A stretch of 64,000 bases of DNA from Macquaria australasica (taxonomy: Eukaryota; Chordata; Actinopteri; Centrarchiformes; Percichthyidae): assembly GCA_005408345.1 (NCBI GenBank), contig SEMN01000260.1:1-64000 (forward strand), in the 5' to 3' direction. Both the position numbers and the translations under genes were made by a program. Shown here piece by piece: positions 25,858-38,600 of this stretch. Each line of letters begins with the position of its first letter. Within the stretch, counting starts at the first letter, position 1. The notes beneath the pieces are model-generated. The model was not told the DNA's origin. It saw only the letters and a program-made list of their open reading frames with translations, and ran no database searches.

Positions 25858-27046
25858 TATTCCACCTTTTCCAAAAGTGGTGTGTGTGGCCTCTGAGCTG
25901 ACCTCTCATCATCACCCTGGCTGTTGGCAGTCATTACGTTGGCCCCCTGGGGCCTGGCCGTCCCTCACTGAGCCCTCTGCTCGCTCTGCTTAGACAACCA
26001 ATTTGTTTTAAGACAGGCCATGCTCGCTCCAGCAGGGTTAGATGCTGCTTCATTTGGCAACACACACCAGTCAATTACATATTCCAGTAGTCTTTGCACA
26101 TTAATGGGAAGTCACATTACTGCAGAAACGATACAAAAAGGACCCATTAAAAACACTCACTTTCACTTGCATAATCGATTTCAGGCTTCACCGGTAAGTT
26201 TGCATCTGGTGAACTTTGGCAAATTTTCACAGCCAAAAATGGAGCCAACCATTATTACTCGACGTGTAAAAAACCCGTTTGACAATACAGCAAAAGATCA
26301 TCTGTATGGCTTGCAGGTAGCTGAGAGACATTCATGATTTCTAAAACCGTGCAGCGTGTCATTAGAGTCGACTACAGTGTAGCAAACTATCCACCCATAA
26401 TGTCACATCCTTTTTCATCAGCATGAACAAAGACAAATCTGCTGGGTGAACTCAAATGCTGCTTCCCCTTTAGCAAACATAAGGAATGCAGTGTAGGAAA
26501 ATGAATTGCGTGTGTGATACATTTTAGGTGTCCTATTGCAGAGAAAACAAGCGTCACTTCACTAAACTGACAGAGCCTGGTGAATCAGCCATTCTCAGTA
26601 GCAAATTAAAAACTAATTTCTTTCTTTATTCAGCAAAAGAGGCAATTTGGCCACATTAGGTTGTAAAAAATCAATTGAAAACTGGTGAAGGTCTCCTTCA
26701 TTAAATCAATTAAGTGCATCGACAAACATCTTTATTTCCATTACAAGCATTATTACACTGCCAGTGGATCGCAAAGGTGGTTAATATTCAAGCCTGATTC
26801 TCAGAGGGATTTTTATTTTTCCACATGACCCTTTTTAACAAACCTGAGGATACAAACTGATTATAAAATCGTATTTCACTATAATTTGTATTCAATTCTC
26901 ATCAGACTTCCACTGCGTAACAAAAATGTGCAACTCTGCACCTAGATCTCCTAAATATGGTGCATATGCCATCACAGCACTGATTTCTTGAACAGTGGTT
27001 TGTTTTCCAGCTTGGGACACGGGATGAGTGGGTGGATTAGTGGTCA

Positions 27047-27277
<231 letters not shown>

Positions 27278-28125
27278 TTATTTTGCATGCTGTTACCTCT
27301 GCTGAAAAGACATTTTTCTCCTTGAGTCAAATTCAATTGGAATGCGAGTAATAGGATTAAGGACTTTTGGAGCGCTACAAGGTTGCCTTTCCAAAGCAAA
27401 CATTACGCCCAAGGGGAATTATGTTATTGTTCCACTCCATTTATACACCAGTGAGCAATACAGGCTTTAACCCCATTCCAGCCCCCAGTCATCACTGTAA
27501 CTCATTCCTACAAAATGACAACTTCTGTCACCTATATATGTCCAGTTAGCTTTGGGTTAGCATAGCGGTCAAGCAAAAAAATAAACATAAATCCACCTTC
27601 TGTCTTCTCATTCATGTTTTAAAATGTTGCCAAATTACATAACCCTGGCAAGTGTTAAAAGCAGCCCTCTCACATTGTGTGTGGGGAAGTGGCCCTGCCC
27701 GGCTGTGCTGCTAAATTGAATGTGACTGGTGGTATGGCCAAGTCGTGAACCCTCATCTCCTTAACAAAAACATTCACGCAGCAGAGGACAAAAACACACA
27801 GCCACTTCTGTGGAGAAGGAGGAGGCGGGGTACATTGGCTAATGGTTACTGCTAAGCCTGGCACAGTACTTTCCAGAAACAGCCATGGGTTAGAATTAGA
27901 AAAAGAGATTTAAATTCACAAAAGTCATATTAGCATAATCGTCTCCCATTCAGGCAACGCAATCAAAAGCCACTGACACTTAATTGATTGAAGGATAGAT
28001 CACACACACTGAAAATCTACCTTCTATTCAGATGGAAGCAATGTAACAAGCTATTTGACTGCTCCCACTGCTGGTTTTGCCTACCGTTTGGTGCAACAGA
28101 GCGTAGCACTCTTGCTAACATGAAA

Positions 28126-28149
28126 ACACACACACACACACACACACAC
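28126..28149. repeat. (AC)12 microsatellite
   Basis: Perfect AC alternation in the intron between coding exons 1 and 2. Confidence 0.96.
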
Positions 28150-28515
28150 GGCCATGAAGACGGACAATATCTTGCAGCTACTAAAAGCTACTATAGGTAA
28201 GATTTGCACTGGGAACACGAACTGCTCATTTCACTAAAACACATGCTGAGCTGCTCCTTGCAGAAGGACTCAGCCACACTTTCCCTAACAAAAGATGTGC
28301 GGCTAGCTTTTTTCAGTGACTGACAGTGCCATCATCTGTTATTTATTTGTTTGTGTCAACAGAGTTATCGATTTGGCTGTGGTTTATCTTACCGCTTGCA
28401 GAGGAAAAGAGGGGTGGCAAAGATATTAAATGGCTCTGACACCCAAGATACCATTTGTAGAGGGGCTGGTGTGTACGAGTGCGAGTGACATCATGGGCTT
28501 TGTTTTTTTGAGAGG

Positions 28516-28516
<1 letters not shown>

Positions 28517-28553
<37 letters not shown>
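28517..28553. repeat. (GT)18 microsatellite
   Basis: Perfect GT alternation. Confidence 0.97.
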
Positions 28554-28555
<2 letters not shown>

Positions 28556-28800
28556 CCCCAGGGTGGGCTTGTTATCTGCTGTGGGCTGAATGAGCTGTTC
28601 AAAGGGGAGGGGGGTTTATCGCCCTCACTGGCTCTGAGTGACGCATTATATCTCTCTCACTACTGCCCTCTTCTCGCTTCTCCCCTCTCCCTCCTTTTCT
28701 CCCTCCTCTACACCATCCCTGGAAGTCATTTACAAGATAACATGAATGAAAATATCCATCAGTGCTATTGTGTGATCTGTGAGCAACACAGTGTGTGTGT

Positions 28801-28803
<3 letters not shown>

Positions 28804-28838
<35 letters not shown>

Positions 28839-28890
28839 GGGTAGAGGAGGAGGAGGAGGGTAGCAGGAGGGAGGGAGTGGGGGGAGGGCT
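28804..28890. repeat. (GA)16 and adjacent polypurine tract
   Basis: Perfect GA units 28804-28835, then almost only G and A (aggaggaggaggaggg and similar) to about 28890. In the transcript it is a polypyrimidine tract. Confidence 0.95.
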
Positions 28891-31800
28891 GAGAACAAAA
28901 GAGACTAATCTGAATGAGATGACATGTTTCGGAGGAGTCAAATCGGGGGAATTAGGGTTTAGTGTCCCTTCACCTCGTCTGCACATTCATTTAGAGAGGC
29001 CAGATCTCTGTGTCTACACCCCAGAGCACATCAACAGGCATAAAGAACAGACAGCGAGAGTGAAAAAGATAGGCAGCGGGAAAAAAAGAGACAGGGATCT
29101 AGTTTAATCATTCACAGACAGCAAGCGAGTCTATTCTTCGAACGTCAAAAGCACATTTTGAATTCATCCTGGGCACTAAAAGTCTACTACCTCAAGGGCA
29201 TTTCTCTGAAAGCGACTATAACACGAATCTCAATGAATGTGAAAGTTAAAACCCGAGTTAACGCTTTTGAATGAAAAGGAGGCAACGGAGCTCAGGGAGG
29301 TTGGGTGGGGTGGTGGTGGGGGGTGGAGGGGCTCATCGAAGCAGGCCACAAGGTTCCTCCAGGGTCTGCCTGGCTTGTTAAACATTCCTGCCATTTTGTG
29401 CATTTGGAAGTGGGTCTCCTCGCTCAAGTGGAGAAGTGGAAAGGGGAGGGACGAGAGGTTTGGCTGTGGTGGGGGTCTATGTAGGGGGGATGGGCAGTTT
29501 TTTTAAGGGTTGCAGTGTGTGCTCGTTGGATGGATGTAGCCTTCGCTGTAGGAGGGAGAACCACAGCAGGGCCTTTGTAGTAGAGCGCTCTCACTCCCTC
29601 AGCAGCTGTAAGTTTAGCTTCTTCTACTCGCCTCCACCCTACAATCCACTGCCGCCCGCCACGCCACCCAGGCAGACAGAGAGCGAGAGAAAGTTCAGTA
29701 CTTCAACACGAGGAGATAATCATGACCCTAACCCTGAGCGCAGTTCCTCAGACCCAAGCACTTCACTGAAACCTGATCCTGAACATTGTCACTGCTGAGT
29801 TCAAGCAACGGAATATTCATTGTTGTAACCTCGCGACACACACACACACACAGCAATTTTCTCAGCTGTAGCTCATTGTTCAGCCAGCCATTCTCTTACG
29901 GCTGCCAAGCATGTCTAATCTAAAACACACCTAGCCTCAGCAAAAGAGCCATGTCCTACTCTCTGTATCAAGCAAATAAGATGCCGTTTAATTTGCTGCA
30001 GCATTTCAGCAGAGGGGAGGGGGAGTTCTTAGATAATATCAGCTTGGCTTTCTTTTACGAGCCGCCAACAATGGAAAAGTCACATTGCGAACACAGTCAT
30101 ATATGCCAATGTTTTGTAAACAGTGAATGGGGGGGCGGGGGTTGGTGCTGTGGAATGAGATCAGCTAAATACAGCAAGAATATGAGCATATTTTAGGATA
30201 CGAGGCAGGCTTATTAAATCAAGAGGAGCGTTTGTTTAAGCCATGCTCGCAGGTGGCGAGTGTTAGCCATGAGGCAGGACGCACCTGCATTGTTAAAAGA
30301 GGTGCTTGGCAGAGTGCACGTGCACAAACGCAAAAGGCACACACGCAGCAGAGTAGTGCACGGCTTTAGCAAAGCTACCCCCCTTGAGTGCACTGATCCT
30401 AAAATTAAATAGCATGAGGAATGCAATAATGGAACCACAGGGGTGTGAGGGGACTAGAGGGCCAAAAAAGACGGAGAGCTTGGGAGAAAGACAGAGACTG
30501 GTGTTATTACTAATCCACCACTGACCGCAGCGCCTCTGCGAGGGAGACCAGCTGATGACCATGGCTGTCTTGTGCCACTTCCTGCTGGGCCGGTCCCAGG
30601 GGGGTGGCGCAACAGGCAGTCAAGGCCTGGAGGCACACGGACATTTGATTCTTCCCCAAGTTTCCTTCCTCTCTCCTCATCCACAAGCCCAACAACTCTC
30701 CCTTCTTCTCACTGGAAAAGCAGTGGGAAATACCTGGCAAGCGATACCATCAGCTCTCTACAATAGGGCAGGCCTACAGCTGACTGAGCTCCTAGGGGAG
30801 AACAGAGGCTCTTTGACAACCCCCCCTCCTCTTCCTCCTCTCCTTTCCCTCTCGGCTAGCCCACGCTTTCTCATTTAGCAGTCGGCAGGTGGTTGGATTT
30901 CACTAAAAAGCTCTTTTCCCAGAGTCTCTAGCGTGGGGAGAGATGGGAGAGCAGAGAGGGCTTTTTAAAAATAGATCTGTTCTGTTAGCGACAGGCTACA
31001 GATTCACACTGCTATATTTCAATAGGAGATGACTCCAAGGGCTTGTCCCTCATGTTAGCTTGACTGGAAACAGAAAACTGATCGACAGCTAGCCTTTGCA
31101 GCAGAGGGGATGTGCTATGCTAATGGAGCTCTAGCCTACGGTGTCTTGGCTCTAGAATAACCAATCCAACACTTGCTGAACCACATTTTACTGGCTTCTC
31201 AAGAGGATCCATACTGTCTGAATACAAACAGAATTCAGATGCATTGTGTTCCTATTAAGTACAACTTAGCTTACACTCTGAATTAAATATCCATCTGATA
31301 AAAAAAGGCACTTCAGTTGCACAAGAATGATTAGCAGTGCAAATTTAGATAAATGATGGAATTCTATGGTGGGTACCTTCGATTCAAACAAGTAACAATT
31401 CACTTTGAAAGATAGTGAATGAAGTTCAGGTAATTTTGTAAACTCCAAATGACAGAATCTAACAATATCTAAAGGTTTGGTGTATGAGAGCAACTGCAAA
31501 GGAGCAGTCAGTAAGTCAGCAAAGCCCCCTACACTTGCTGTCCTGTTAAGAGAGCCTTAGTGAAATTACATTTTACACTTTTTACACGCAAAATTCACTT
31601 GTATTATTAAGTTTATAAAATTGCACGGTTAAAAATGTATAACTCACGTGACTAAGAAATTCTGCTCAAATGTGGATCTGTTGCATCTGGACGATAACTG
31701 ATGTGGTTTAGCATTTACACCGATACAGATATTGTGCATCATTAGCAATAATGACGATGTACATTACATGCAACATGAAGAAGATTACAGCCGACACATA

Positions 31801-31948
31801 TTTAATTTAAGAAAGAAAAACTGAAGCCCTTGCAAATATAAAGAATATGGCAGGTTTGTGTAACTGCCAACAGTTGGTCCTGAGTTTCCATCTCTACATG
31901 TGTGTGTCAGACATACTCCTGCTGCACAGCTTACTGTGTGTGCACATG

Positions 31949-31980
31949 ACACACACACACACACACACACAAACACACAC
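31949..31980. repeat. (AC)n microsatellite
   Basis: Perfect AC units to about 31971, then a short interruption and further AC. Confidence 0.95.
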
Positions 31981-32244
31981 TCCCCAGGGTTCTGTGGTGG
32001 CTGCAGCAAGAAGTGCCAGCTGTCCACATCAACAACTCCCCCAACACTCATCCACACAAGGTGTTTTTCTCAGACTAGCCTGCAATCTCTCTGTATCATA
32101 CACTGCACAAAGCTATACATTTCTAAGAAGAAATTACTAAATTGAATCAAGTCTTGTCTTTATCGCCCTGAAACTCACTGCGGTGGCTGTGCATGCAGCC
32201 ATGTTGTGTGACATAAACAGAGGTAGAAGGGCAGAAGGAGTAGT

Positions 32245-32290
32245 GGGGTGGGGGTGGGGGTATATGTGTGTGTGTGTGTGTGGGGGGGGG
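32245..32290. repeat. G-rich tract, (TG)n, then a G9 run
   Basis: Runs of four and five G separated by single T (32245-32260), TG units, then nine G (32282-32290). Confidence 0.95.
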
Positions 32291-33456
32291 TTTCCATTAG
32301 CTCTCTCCATTTTAAACAGACCAGCCAGTTAGGAAGGAAGGAGACATGCTATGGCAGCGAGCCGCCTGCAGCGCCAAGCAGAGTCCTGCTGCAGTGGAGA
32401 GAAGGGATGAGCAATGTGGATAGCACTATGTGTGTGTGTATCTGGCTGAGCTTGTGTGTGTTACAGGAGTGTGCTTGTCAGAGATAGGGACCGTGTCTAT
32501 GACTGTTAAAAGCATGCCTTGTATATGTGTTAGTGTGTGCATTTATATGTGTTACAGTACACTTGTGAGTGTGCACAAACGCTGGTTATTGGCATACTGT
32601 GTATGTGTGTGTACCGACATGTTTTTTGTGTGTCCGTGCTTCTAGGGTGTCTCCTATTGATCCCCCCATGGCAGTGTGTATAATCTCCAGAGAGAGGATC
32701 TATAATCTGGGGTGGGGAGGGGGTGGACGAGTGTAGAGAACAGGCTCTGGAGGTGTCTGGCCGGGCCTGGGGAAGTGGTGAGAGCTCAGCCACAGGGCAC
32801 AGATCGATTTGGCATGTCTGCGTGCACTGCATTGGGCTGTTCACTGCAGCAGCCAACCATACAAATGGTCCGGGACACAGACCCCTAGCCACCACCACAG
32901 ACACACTCCATCCTTTTTAAACAGCAGCAGAGCTAGAATTAGCTGCAGGCCCACCTACTGCCCATTGCACTTCTCCTTCCACCCTTCCCCATCCAATCGA
33001 TGTGCACTAAGCCGCCTGAACCCATCTTCAAGGGATAGAAAGGCTAAGCAGAGAGATTGGAGGGTGGCTGGAGATTGGGATTGTGCAGACGGTTTCAATA
33101 CTAGCTTACCTGTTATTTCTTATGTGATGACATGGGCCTGTATGTTGCTAAAGCTCGCTGTGACAAAAGCAATCAAAACAGTATTTTGGTTCACAATTTC
33201 TTTCGGTTTTCTGCACTGCTTTCCAACACCGACTTCTTCCCTCTCCCCACGTCTGGGGCAGTGCAAATCCTTCTCTGAGGGTGGTCAGTTTTACATATTG
33301 TGTGTCACTAGATGGCTATAAAGGGATTTAACATTTAGTAAAGCATAATCCATTGCAGGCTTTGTGCCTGCCTAAGCTGCACACATCAAATCTGATTGCA
33401 GGAAGGCTGCTACCAATGACCAAGCAGGAGGAGGAAAACATGCACTGCGTGCGTAT

Positions 33457-33479
33457 ACACACACACACACACACACACA
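33457..33479. repeat. (AC)n microsatellite
   Basis: About eleven AC units. Confidence 0.95.
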
Positions 33480-34415
33480 AACAGGGCTTATCACTTGAAC
33501 AATAAGCAGAGGAGACAGCAGGAGGTCAGTTGCTGAGGTGGAGGATCTTCATTGTTGACAATAGGAGGTAAATTACAAACTAGTGTACCGGTGCTGGGGC
33601 CACCGCTACCCAATCCCGGCTCATCCTTAATCTAAACCAATCTAACAGCTCCAGTCTATGCGGTGGGAGCAGGTTGTGATACTCGGGCCACTCTAGACCT
33701 GTCAAACTAATTGAAGGAGAAGACAGGAAACGTAAATATTCCCCATCAACCAGACACTGGCTGTGCTGTTCGCTCGGATGTGGAAATATAAATATTCGGC
33801 AGGGCTAATCCACTGAGACGGTCGACTTTGTTTATATGCCTTTTGAATGTTTCATTGATGTGACTGACTGCTTCCGTTTTTTTAAACCCCCCTCTCTTCC
33901 TCTCTACTCCCCGCCTCTCCGCATGGTTAACCATGAGACAAAGCGCCGGTGCTCTCTCTATTAAACATGAAATGCAGAGCAAAAAAAAGGCTCCAATGGA
34001 GTCTGTTGCAGAGTGTTACAGAGACAGAAATAGAGAGTGAAAAACAACAAGGCTTGGGTTTAGAATGACTGCTTGCTTGAGGACCTCCACTGATACCAGT
34101 GCAGGGATAATTTAGCCAACAAGATTATGCAGCTAGACGTGTAGGATGGTGAGGTCTGGCTGTTTCACGGCACCTACTGAAAAGAAAAAAGGAGGGCTGA
34201 GTGTTTGTGTGGCTGCCTGTATGGGTAGGTAGTTGAAGAAGATAACCTAACACTGGCTGTAATTTCCTGCGTCTTCCCACTAAGTACCCAAGCAATGTGG
34301 GCCACCCCCCCACTGCTTGACCTTTTGCTAGCTGCTAGATAAACGAAAAGACATGGCGGCAATGATTTAGTTACAAGGCGGATAGCACTGAGCAGTAGGA
34401 GAGCGAGAGCAGACT

Positions 34416-34434
34416 ACACACACACACACACACA
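34416..34434. repeat. (AC)n microsatellite
   Basis: Nine AC units followed by gctagctagc. Confidence 0.93.
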
Positions 34435-35155
34435 GCTAGCTAGCCTGGCTTCCTTCCGACAGTGAGTGTTGACATTCCCCCTCTAACACAACCAATTTAT
34501 AAACACTAGGTGAAAGAGAGGCCGTGTTTACAGCTGCGGAAAAGGTTGGTTCTCTTTTTAGCCTCATTCATCCGACATAATAAAGACATTGTAGCACAGC
34601 TCAAACATCTCTCCAGGAAACCAGAGTACCTTTTGGCCCCGAGAGGAGATAGCATACTTTCAGTGAGTCAGATGGTGTCGGGATGAAATCATTATCATGG
34701 CTGTCGTCACCATCACATCATCCAGTGAAGCACCACTTTGCTTTATTGACTTAGCCCAAGACAAAGCACAGAGTGGGTCAACTTGGAATTGATTGTATGA
34801 TGCATTGGCGTCTAGCCTGAGGGAGTATTTCTGCTGTTAGAGAGTAGCTACTTTGGAGAATCTGCAATCCCTGTGCAGCTTATTGCAACAGAGGTATGAC
34901 TGTTTCTTTTAAACCCCAGAAACCAATCACTGATTAATAAAACATTTGTCTTAATTCTTCAAACAAGCTTATTGAGAACAAAGTGGGATATAAGTAAATG
35001 AGTGAGTGTGATGTTAAGAAGGTGGGTTTAGGATTATCAGTAAACTGGGAAAATTGATTAATGGAGATCGACTCATGTTCACTGCGGTTGGTGACCATGC
35101 CGATGAGTACGGCCCACCTGCTGACACAATTAGATTAGCCATGACTAGGACTTAC

Positions 35156-35522
35156 CTCCGGGTCTGTAAACAACATCGTCTTCTGTGATGAAGGACGTGA
35201 TTTCTCCGTTCTCTGTGCGCTCGTAGCGCGACTTCTTCTTAGGCGTCTTCTTTTTGCCCTTCTTGCCGGCCTCCTCGGCCGTGCCGCTGCCTCCACCTGT
35301 GCTGCCATTGTCGTTGTCCTCATCCTCACTGTGTTCGCTCTCTGCATAGTTCTTGGCCCCGCCCTCCAGCGTACAGCTGCGTCGGGGCCTGGAGCTCTCA
35401 CTCTCGCGGTCGCCCCTGTCCCCGTCCTGCCGCCGAGACTTACCGGCCTCTCTCTTGTCCCGGTCCCTGTCTCTGTCTCTGTCCCGCTCTTTCTCCCTCT
35501 CCTTCTCTTTGTCGGCCGTCAT
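35156..35522 (-). CDS. rere: RERE/atrophin-2, first coding exon (residues 1-122 plus first base of codon 123)
   Basis: Encodes the N-terminus of RERE, a nuclear transcriptional co-regulator that in vertebrates works with histone deacetylases and retinoic-acid signalling (family knowledge). The protein starts MTADKEKEREKERDRDRDRD, closely matching mammalian RERE as I recall it. Residues 1-23 are the Lys/Arg-Glu/Asp repeat; 44-70 hold the conserved SRPRRSCTLEGGAKNYAE block and an acidic run; 73-80 are Gly-rich; 87-101 are basic and NLS-like; from about 102 the BAH domain begins (EITSFITEDDVVYRPG). The ATG at 35522-35520 has A at -3, and no other in-frame ATG lies upstream in the exon. The open frame runs back to a GTG at 35639 but an in-frame TGA lies close above it, so ATG is the natural start. 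The exon ends at a strong donor (gtaagt, 35155-35150) in phase 1. Compared with the human protein as I recall it, there is extra sequence around residues 24-40 and in the Gly-rich run. Which fish paralogue this is (rerea or rereb) cannot be decided here. Confidence 0.96.
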
Positions 35523-35666
35523 GATCCGCCACGTGCCTTCCTCAGTCCTCTCACGGCTGGGCCTCCGTGAAAGGTAGACTGTGAGCCTGGGCTTCAGTCT
35601 TCTGAATTTACCAGTCAAATCCAGGGAAAATTTGGCCACACCAACAACCCCAGTGTTTCAGAAAAG
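35523..35666 (-). other. rere: 5' UTR part of the ATG exon of rere
   Basis: The minus strand shows a pyrimidine-rich tract ending in ttttgtccacag directly before base 35666, a good 3' splice acceptor. From there to the ATG at 35522 lie 144 bases with no ATG in any frame. An in-frame TGA near the acceptor closes the frame. The ATG exon is therefore an internal exon with a short spliced leader, which requires at least one non-coding exon further right. Confidence 0.8.
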
Positions 35667-38600
35667 CTGTGGACAAAATTAAAAAGGACAATTAGTGTAA
35701 CCCTTTGTCAATAACCACAATCCTTACAGTGCAGAAGCTACATTTTCAAAGTAAAAGGGTTGCTTAGTGCTGTTTTGTGGGTGAGAAATACAAGATTAGT
35801 TTCTAGAGATCAGGCAGCTGTGCTGACTCTTCTCAACATCACAGTAATTGTTGGCACTCCCCTCCACAACCATGTATACTCTGGAGAGCACTGAGTAGCT
35901 TTATCAAAGAAACTTCCAGCTTTCTGCTCAAACATATTTCCATTCCTTCAGAGGCAGTAAAACAGTTATTAAAGGGTATAAGAATGGAAAAAAGAGTGAG
36001 AAAAGTAGAAAGACATGTGCTGCATGTAAAGTATCCAACACAATGAGCTAAAGGGAAGTCGTAACTGAATAAGCATAAAAAGGTAGGATGCATTGAGGAT
36101 GAGGCATGCAGCCAATAGAATTCCTCAGAGATAATATGTCGAAGGGCTTTTCAGCACAAGAAACTGCTTGTCTTTTGCAATGCCACGGGAGAGACACAGC
36201 ATGAAGCTCAATGACAGAGTTAACTGGCTAGCTTCACTGCAGACCATCTGTGATGACACCAGGCTCAATTTTACTCATCTGTGTGTGTCTGTGTGTGTGT
36301 GTACTCTGGTTTACTGGACTGCACCCCAGCCCAACCCTCTGCCCTGGCTGACAGTGCACCACTGTGTTAATGTGAAGTGACAGCTCTGGAGGGAAGAACA
36401 CAGCAATCCAGTGGGTAAGGAAAGGGAGAGGAAAGAGGCCGAGCCAGTCATTTGCCATGCCCAGTCCACTGCCATTTTCAGCTATCGCCGTTCACTCAAA
36501 AAGAACCCAGCTACCACTTTCTCATGCCATAATGAAATCCTCCACAAACAGTGAAGTGGGCAAAGCTGAAGCAGCACGCTGTCTGCACTACACTGCCCTA
36601 CACACTGTGCCTACAAAAGAGGCTTCTCATTTACTGCCAGTGTTTGCCCCCTCCACCCCCACCGCAACAAATTAACTAGAAATAGTTATTACAGCCCCCA
36701 GAGGGATCAGACCAGGCAATCAGCACCAGCGTTACCATGGTTGTGACAGCAGGGTGGGAGAGGGAGAGTGAAAAAGGAGGGAGGGATAGAGACTGAGCCA
36801 GGTAAAGCAGACCCGGCTTCAAGCGAAAATTATACAGCATGTGGGTTTATTGAGAGTGCAAGAAAGAATGAAAAATATAAGCAAAGTGAAAGGTGGAAGA
36901 AAGGTTTTTGGCAGGCTCAGACACACACACAGACACACACACACACAATGAAGAACGTTTGACAACGGCGCTCCTCAGCAGCGGGTGCTGTCATCTCGTG
37001 AGCAGACACCAACTGACAGGGCAGCTGCTCTTGTCCTCGGCTTCAACACAAACACCGGGCCTGATTAAACCGCAGCCTCGTCACAGCCCCATTAATCACC
37101 TAATGATGAGTTACCACGGCGACCACTGGGCTGCCAGCATATACACACAAGAACACATTAGTGCACACACAGGACACAAGGGCTCAGGGGAGTTCGAACG
37201 CGCATGTGCGTGCTACGACACACACCCACCATGGATGCACACCTCCGTTGGTGTGCCAAAATACATACTGTGCCCCCCCTCATGTGTCCATATTCAGCAG
37301 CATGCCTTGGAGGTGTGAGGAACATGAAAACATTGATGAAGGTACCATTTGATAGCACAGCTCTAATCCTGGGAGCTGCCAGAATCTGTGTATGAGCTAA
37401 GCACCTCTTCTCTCCTCTAATCAGTAACATAAGCCTCTTCCACTGAAACCAACGAGGACCCTGAACTGTTGCAAATGGGGGGTTGGCCCATTCTCCTTTG
37501 ATGTTGCGGGCTGCGATAAGCCTCTATAAGTATCTTTACAATCTAGATGCTATTAGTTTGCATCTGGATACGCTTTACACAACTGCCTCACTCCAAAGTA
37601 TCTGCATCTCCAATTACCTTGCTGACGTTAACAACATTGTATTTATCAAGCCTCAGAGCAAAACAAATTCTGCATACAGACATGCCCTTGTTTAATTGTG
37701 TTAAAACTTTTACTAGTCAATTAACAATATGTTCAAGAGTCTATTGTTAATGTGCTGCACATCAGTGGCTGTAGTTTGATGCAGACAAAAAAGCAATTTG
37801 AAGTTGAACAAATTGAGTGAGTAAAAAGGTGCAGTAGTAACACTGTGGCAATGAAAAGTCATAATGTATTGATGGCTGACGGGGGGAAGAGAATGAGAAA
37901 GAGAAAGTGAGACAGAGAGAGAAACCGAGGGAGAAGGCTCTCCTCCACCCACTCCCCGGGAAACAAAGTGCTTAGTAGAAAGCAGCGCTGGCTGCCTGGC
38001 CGATGAATAACGCTGTGAGGGGGCAGGTGAGGCTTGGAGCTATTACACATCAATCACTGGGCCAGGACCCTTTGAAAGATACCAGCTGTCTTAATGGAAA
38101 AGAGAAGGAGGGGGGCAGTGGCTGGAGAGGGGTTGAGGGGGTCCCAGCCAACGTCACCTAGCCTAATCCACCATTCACATTACTGCAATGGAGTCGAGGG
38201 CTAGCAGCCAGCGGGGCCCCGCTCAAATACATTTCTCTTTTCCGTGCCTGTTTAAATGAGACCTCTGGCCTGAAAAACCACAGTTTGTGGCTCGATTAAC
38301 ACATCATCCCCCACAATGGCCACACAGCAGGTTTCTGTTACTAAACACAGCTTTTTTTCGTTCTCTCTCTCTCTCTCTCCCTCTTCCGAACAGCCTTTTT
38401 AAAAAGCCATGTTTTATTCATTCCAATCACTCCCACATTTACCCAAATCCATGCTCATCTCTGTAGTTTTAATCAAAACCTGTCTAAGGATAAACATCCA
38501 AATTATCATGCTTTGCTTGAGTACCTATACAGCTGTAGGGTTTCTTTTATTTTTTTTTTATCCCGCCAAATCTTAGTAATTGATTATGTTGGATTACAAA

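Noticed and set aside
30454..30740. Overlapping minus-strand frames in a GC-richer patch, considered as the missing 42-residue RERE exon
   Set aside because: The residues do not match the mammalian segment and there is no AG/GT pair with phase-0 borders.
35523..35639. In-frame extension upstream of the rere ATG, starting at GTG
   Set aside because: The base triplet at 35639-35637 is GTG, not ATG, and an in-frame TGA lies shortly upstream. The ATG at 35522 matches the known protein start.
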